Assembly (NCBI GenBank): GCA_003518245.1
Contig: DOZA01000304.1
Location: 1 to 6,351 of the forward strand
Direction: 5' to 3'
Length of the DNA: 6,351 nucleotides
DNA from: Bacteroidales bacterium
GTDB taxonomy: Bacteria; Bacteroidota; Bacteroidia; Bacteroidales; VadinHA17
Shown here: one piece after another, positions 5,842 to 6,351 of the stretch
How positions within the stretch are numbered: position 1 is the stretch's first letter
Layout of the letters: every line of letters starts with the position of its first letter
Position numbers and translations under genes: made by a program
The notes under the pieces: model-generated
What the model saw: the letters and a program-made list of their open reading frames with translations, nothing else
What the model was told of the DNA's origin: nothing
Databases searched by the model: none

Positions 5842-6351
5842 ATGGTTCTTAACTATATCTGGATTGCTTTTTTTCTCCTTGCTTTCATATTTGCCCTGGG
5901 TCAGTTAATCTTTACTGGTAATACACAGGTATTCTCTGAAATGGTTAACGAAACATTTGCCAGTGCGAAAACCGGTTTTGAAATCTCACTGGGACTGACA
6001 GGTGTCCTGACATTATGGATGGGACTGATGAAAATAGGAGAAAAGGGAGGACTGGTAAAGATTTTATCGAAGGCAATAGGTCCTTTCTTTACCCGCATTT
6101 TTCCTGATCTTCCAAGGGGTCACCCTGCTTATGGTTCTATAATTATGAACCTGGCAGCCAATATGCTTGGACTGGATAATGCAGCTACGCCCATGGGGCT
6201 GAAGGCTATGGGAGAAATGCAGGAAGTAAATAGTAAAAAGGACACAGCTTCCAATGCACAGATAATGTTTCTTGTATTAAATACTTCAGGATTAACAATT
6301 ATACCTGTAAGTATAATGGTTTTCAGAGCTCAGCTGGGAGCATCCAACCCT
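5842..6351 (+). CDS. spmA: SpmA-like Gate-domain (nucleoside recognition) membrane protein, 3'-partial
   Basis: 170 codons from ATG 5842 run open to the right edge. TAG lies immediately before this ATG in frame, so no earlier start is possible. The sequence follows Bacillus SpmA almost motif by motif: an N-terminal helix with MV-x-x-IW, GLMKIGEKGG (61-70), the FPDLPRGHPAYGSI region (87-100), NLAANMLGLDNAATPMGLKAM (103-123), and FLVLNTSGLTIIP (143-155). These are the conserved features of the Gate (nucleoside recognition) domain. Membrane segments are at about 2-24, 46-65 and 141-161, with a likely re-entrant or membrane segment at about 98-120. In Bacillus SpmA acts with SpmB in spore-core dehydration; in Bacteroidota the two halves are usually fused in one protein of roughly 400 residues with no known substrate. 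Whether the SpmB half follows here is outside the window. The gene is transcribed away from the polysaccharide-type genes and is probably unrelated to them. Confidence 0.9.
   Translation, partial: MVLNYIWIAFFLLAFIFALGQLIFTGNTQVFSEMVNETFASAKTGFEISLGLTGVLTLWMGLMKIGEKGGLVKILSKAIGPFFTRIFPDLPRGHPAYGSIIMNLAANMLGLDNAATPMGLKAMGEMQEVNSKKDTASNAQIMFLVLNTSGLTIIPVSIMVFRAQLGASNP

Noticed and set aside
5901..6098. Minus-strand open frame opposite the spmA-like gene
   Set aside because: The + strand frame encodes unmistakable SpmA motifs, so this is a shadow.

Overview
The window most likely comes from a member of the Bacteroidota, probably a Bacteroidales-like or marine/anaerobic lineage. Three things suggest this: a module resembling a type IX secretion (T9SS)/FlgD-like sorting domain in a secreted protein; a candidate promoter of the Bacteroidota type (TTTG, 19 bp, near-TAnnTTTG) in the only real intergenic gap; and an SpmA-type Gate-domain protein of the kind also kept by non-sporulating Bacteroidota. 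AGG is the dominant arginine codon in the glycosyltransferase gene. The assignment is inference; no rRNA or marker gene is present.

Layout. (1) 1-1523, + strand: the 3' part of a membrane-anchored HEAT-repeat protein whose frame is already open at the left edge. (2) 1533-2975, + strand: a processive-type family 2 glycosyltransferase with one N-terminal and several C-terminal membrane segments, starting 9 nt after the HEAT gene stop and clearly co-transcribed with it. (3) 2953-5718, - strand: a large secreted protein with a signal peptide, an N-terminal carboxypeptidase-regulatory-like beta domain interrupted by a FlgD/T9SS-tail-like module, a clan GH-A TIM-barrel glycosidase-like domain and a C-terminal beta-sandwich. 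It converges on the glycosyltransferase gene and overlaps it by 23 bp. (4) 5719-5841: a 123-bp divergent intergenic region. (5) 5842-6351, + strand: the start of an SpmA-like Gate-domain membrane protein, cut by the right edge.

Working model (inference). The first three genes look like one functional unit for making and remodelling an exported polysaccharide. The glycosyltransferase would polymerise or export sugar at the inner membrane. The HEAT protein, with a non-cytoplasmic N-terminal part, one membrane span and a cytoplasmic HEAT solenoid, could be its scaffold or regulator. The secreted GH-A protein would trim, release or bind the product outside. The arrangement recalls synthase-dependent exopolysaccharide loci (cellulose Bcs, PNAG Pga, alginate), but none of the three proteins matches the known components of those systems. 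The spmA-like gene is probably an unrelated neighbour.

I saw no tRNA, rRNA, CRISPR array, insertion sequence or convincing terminator. No stretch longer than about 300 bases lacks a gene.
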